Below are positions 4,921 through 6,146 of a stretch of 6,146 nucleotides of DNA, in pieces. The stretch comes from an uncultured Eubacteriales bacterium (lineage in GTDB: Bacteria > Bacillota > Clostridia > Oscillospirales > Butyricicoccaceae), in the NCBI GenBank assembly GCA_910585875.1, contig CAJUIK010000094.1, positions 1 through 6,146 on the forward strand, given 5' to 3'. The position numbers and the translations under genes are program-made. The notes under the pieces were generated by a model. The model worked only from the letters and a program-made list of their open reading frames with translations. It had not been told where the DNA came from and did no database searches. Every line of letters begins with the position of its first letter. Positions within the stretch are counted from its first letter, which is position 1.

Positions 4921-5352
4921 ATGTCCACATTTATGGCGAACGCGCAAACCATCACGCGCAAATGGTACGTCATCGACGCTGCCGGCAAGCCGATGGGCAG
5001 GACTGCGGCCAAGGCAGCCGCTATTCTGCGCGGCAAGCACAAGGTTGATTTCACCCCTCACGCTGACAACGGCGATTTCGTGATCATCATCAACGCGAAA
5101 GACGCCGTGCTCACCGGCAAAAAGCTGGTGCAGAAATACCGCTACACCCACTCCGGTTATGTGGGCGGCCTGAAGGCCACGCAGTATAAAACCCTGATGG
5201 CTACCAAGCCCGAGCTGGCCATGCGCCTGGCCGTCAAGGGGATGCTGCCCAAGAATTCCGTGGGCCGCTGGTCTCTAGACCGTTTGAAGGTCTATGCCGG
5301 CCCCGAACACAAACATCAGGCCCAGAAGCCCGTGGCGCTGGACGCCGAATAA
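4921..5352 (+). CDS. rplM: 50S ribosomal protein L13
   Basis: L13 is an early-assembling protein of the large ribosomal subunit. The 143-aa product matches the usual length (about 142-148). It carries KWYVIDAAGKPMGR (14-27), LRGKHK (36-41), the YTHSGYVGGLK segment (75-85) and the family signature KGMLPKNSVGR (106-116), and ends with AEHKHQAQKP-like residues typical of the family. The ATG at 4921 lies 7 bases after GGAGG (4909-4913); the second Met (codon 5) is too far from it. It is the first gene of a two-gene operon with rpsI, 18 bases downstream, the standard bacterial pairing. The extra N-terminal MSTFMA is like what I recall from Oscillospiraceae L13 proteins. No L13-binding leader hairpin of the kind described in some Firmicutes is visible. 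Confidence 0.98.
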   Translation: MSTFMANAQTITRKWYVIDAAGKPMGRTAAKAAAILRGKHKVDFTPHADNGDFVIIINAKDAVLTGKKLVQKYRYTHSGYVGGLKATQYKTLMATKPELAMRLAVKGMLPKNSVGRWSLDRLKVYAGPEHKHQAQKPVALDAE

Positions 5353-5354
5353 TC

Positions 5355-5360
5355 AGGAGG
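5355..5360 (+). promoter_or_regulatory. Ribosome binding site that fixes the rpsI start
   Basis: AGGAGG lies 10 bases before the ATG at 5371. An in-frame TTG at 5362 is only one base beyond this site and cannot be the start, so the protein begins MYKPKK and not three residues earlier. Confidence 0.85.
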
Positions 5361-5370
5361 ATTGCGAATT

Positions 5371-5775
5371 ATGTATAAACCGAAGAAAGCTTATTTCTAT
5401 GGCACAGGCAGAAGAAAGAGCTCTGTAGCCCGGGTTCGCCTGATCCCCGGCGGCGCCGGACACATTGTCATCAACAACCGGGAATTTGAAAATTATTTCG
5501 GCCTGGATACGCTGAAGACCATTGTCAAGCAGCCGCTGGAGCTGGTGGGCGTCGCCGGTCAATTTGATCTGGACGTCAAAGTTCAGGGCGGCGGTTTCAC
5601 CGGACAGGCCGGCGCGATCCGCTTTGGTCTGGCCCGGGCCCTGCTCCAGGCCAACGAGGAATACCGTCCCCTGCTGAAAAAGGCCGGTTTCTTGACCCGC
5701 GACCCCAGAATGAAGGAACGCAAGAAGTACGGCCTCAAAGCCGCCCGCCGCGCTCCCCAGTTCTCCAAGAGATAG
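5371..5775 (+). CDS. rpsI: 30S ribosomal protein S9
   Basis: S9 is a small-subunit protein whose C-terminal tail reaches the P-site tRNA. The 134-aa product is close to the usual 130. It has the N-terminal GTGRRKSSVARVRL (11-24), the signature GGGFTGQAGAIRFGLARAL (73-91), and a basic C-terminus running DPRMKERKKYGLK (111-123) to a final SKR, the conserved tail that contacts tRNA. It follows rplM by 18 bases that contain its ribosome site and is co-transcribed from the same promoter. A strong terminator closes the operon 19 bases after the stop. Nothing is truncated or unusual. Confidence 0.98.
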   Translation: MYKPKKAYFYGTGRRKSSVARVRLIPGGAGHIVINNREFENYFGLDTLKTIVKQPLELVGVAGQFDLDVKVQGGGFTGQAGAIRFGLARALLQANEEYRPLLKKAGFLTRDPRMKERKKYGLKAARRAPQFSKR

Positions 5776-5794
5776 TTTCCGCCTCAAAACTCTC

Positions 5795-5825
5795 ACCCCC
5801 TGGGCCTCAAGGCCCAGGGGGTTTT
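5795..5825 (+). terminator. Intrinsic terminator of the rplM-rpsI operon
   Basis: CCCCCTGGGCC (5796-5806) pairs perfectly with GGCCCAGGGGG (5811-5821) around the four-base loop TCAA, extended by A5795-T5822. The T-run is short (TTTT, then CGTT) but the stem is very strong. Confidence 0.93.
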
Positions 5826-6146
5826 CGTTGAACGGGATTTGGAAAGCAATAGCGAGAAACACAAAAAAGACTGGGAAGACCCTTGAACGATTCGAGCACA
5901 TCCGGATGGTTGCCCCTTTCTCTTGTTTTGCCGCCGATCCTCAGAATCTCACAGACCTGCTTTCGCCCCCTGAATCAATCGGCTCTCAATTGATATCGAT
6001 TGGCAACCGCCCAGAGCCTTGCTATCAGCCATTATGCCGACGCAATAGAACCATTCCATTTAGAGGCCATCTGTTCTCGCTCATACCATAGCCCTCGCAG
6101 TTATCATGGACAAAATAATGGATAATATGTCGTTTTGTGTCTTTTA
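5826..6146. other. Lower-GC region after rpsI with no supported gene
   Basis: The last 321 bases are visibly less GC-rich than the flanking genes. The longest frame (TTG at 5828 to 6091, plus strand) starts within the terminator tail, has no ribosome binding site and shows no motif I know. The minus-strand frames are broken by stops. A short hydrophilic stretch (VERDLESNSEKHKKDWEDP, 5828-5884, then a stop) resembles coding sequence but is too short to call. A dyad lies at 5981-6018. No tRNA, insertion sequence end or promoter is evident. Confidence 0.55.
5981..6018. repeat. Nested dyad GGCTCT...AGAGCC
   Basis: GGCTCT (5981-5986) and AGAGCC (6013-6018) form six perfect pairs. Inside them CAAT (5987-5990) and ATTG (5999-6002) flank the palindrome GATATC (5992-5997), with one mismatched position on each side. 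No T-run follows. It could be a protein-binding or recombination site or chance, and I have no family to assign it to. Confidence 0.3.

Noticed and set aside
5353..5901. Minus-strand frame of 182 codons across rpsI and its terminator
   Set aside because: It runs antisense through a certain S9 gene and through the terminator stem, with no supporting start site.
5828..6091. Plus-strand 87-codon frame after rpsI
   Set aside because: The TTG start lies in the terminator tail, there is no ribosome binding site, and the product shows no recognisable pattern. It is kept only as part of the unexplained region.
6080..6109. Minus-strand promoter-like TTGTCC, 17 bases, TATGGT near the right edge
   Set aside because: Both hexamers are two bases off consensus and no supported gene follows leftwards.

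Overview
The window looks like a chromosomal housekeeping segment from a moderately GC-rich member of the Clostridia, most likely an Oscillospiraceae/Ruminococcaceae-type Firmicute. This placement is an inference. It rests on strong GGAGG Shine-Dalgarno sites, frequent TTG starts, a YaaL/DUF2508 small protein, an L13 that begins MSTFMA, and a type IIA topoisomerase pair whose motifs (DFGRG, GLNGLG, NPHGDGAIYE) match a clostridial side clade better than standard GyrB/GyrA.

Left third (1-3026, minus strand): one operon read leftwards. A near-consensus sigma-A promoter (TTGACA, 17 bp, TATGAT at 2998-3026) drives an unrecognised 74-aa helical protein (2662-2886), then the ATPase/Toprim B subunit of a type IIA topoisomerase (576-2600, complete), then the DNA-cleaving A subunit (1-553, cut by the window edge). 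The two large proteins would form one A2B2 enzyme. The small protein is co-transcribed and its role is unknown.

Middle (3027-3819): 442 bases with no convincing gene but an unusual number of perfect inverted repeats, leading into a plus-strand DUF2508/YaaL-like gene (3469-3732) with a strong intrinsic terminator (3742-3778). The last hairpins of this leader overlap each other and the ribosome binding site, so they could form a switch.

Right-centre (3820-4920): a minus-strand TtcA-family tRNA-thiolation PP-loop ATPase (3820-4560), then a 360-base AT-rich intergenic region. That region holds the divergent promoters of ttcA and rplM and several small dyads.

Right (4921-6146): the classic rplM-rpsI pair for ribosomal proteins L13 and S9, with its own promoter and a strong terminator (5795-5825). 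After it come about 320 bases of lower-GC sequence in which I see no supported gene.

I see no mobile element, CRISPR array, tRNA or rRNA, and no clear multi-gene novel system. The parts most worth a second look are the structured leader before the DUF2508 gene, the unknown small first gene of the topoisomerase operon with its near-copy of the A-subunit start site, and the altered quinolone-contact residue in the A subunit.
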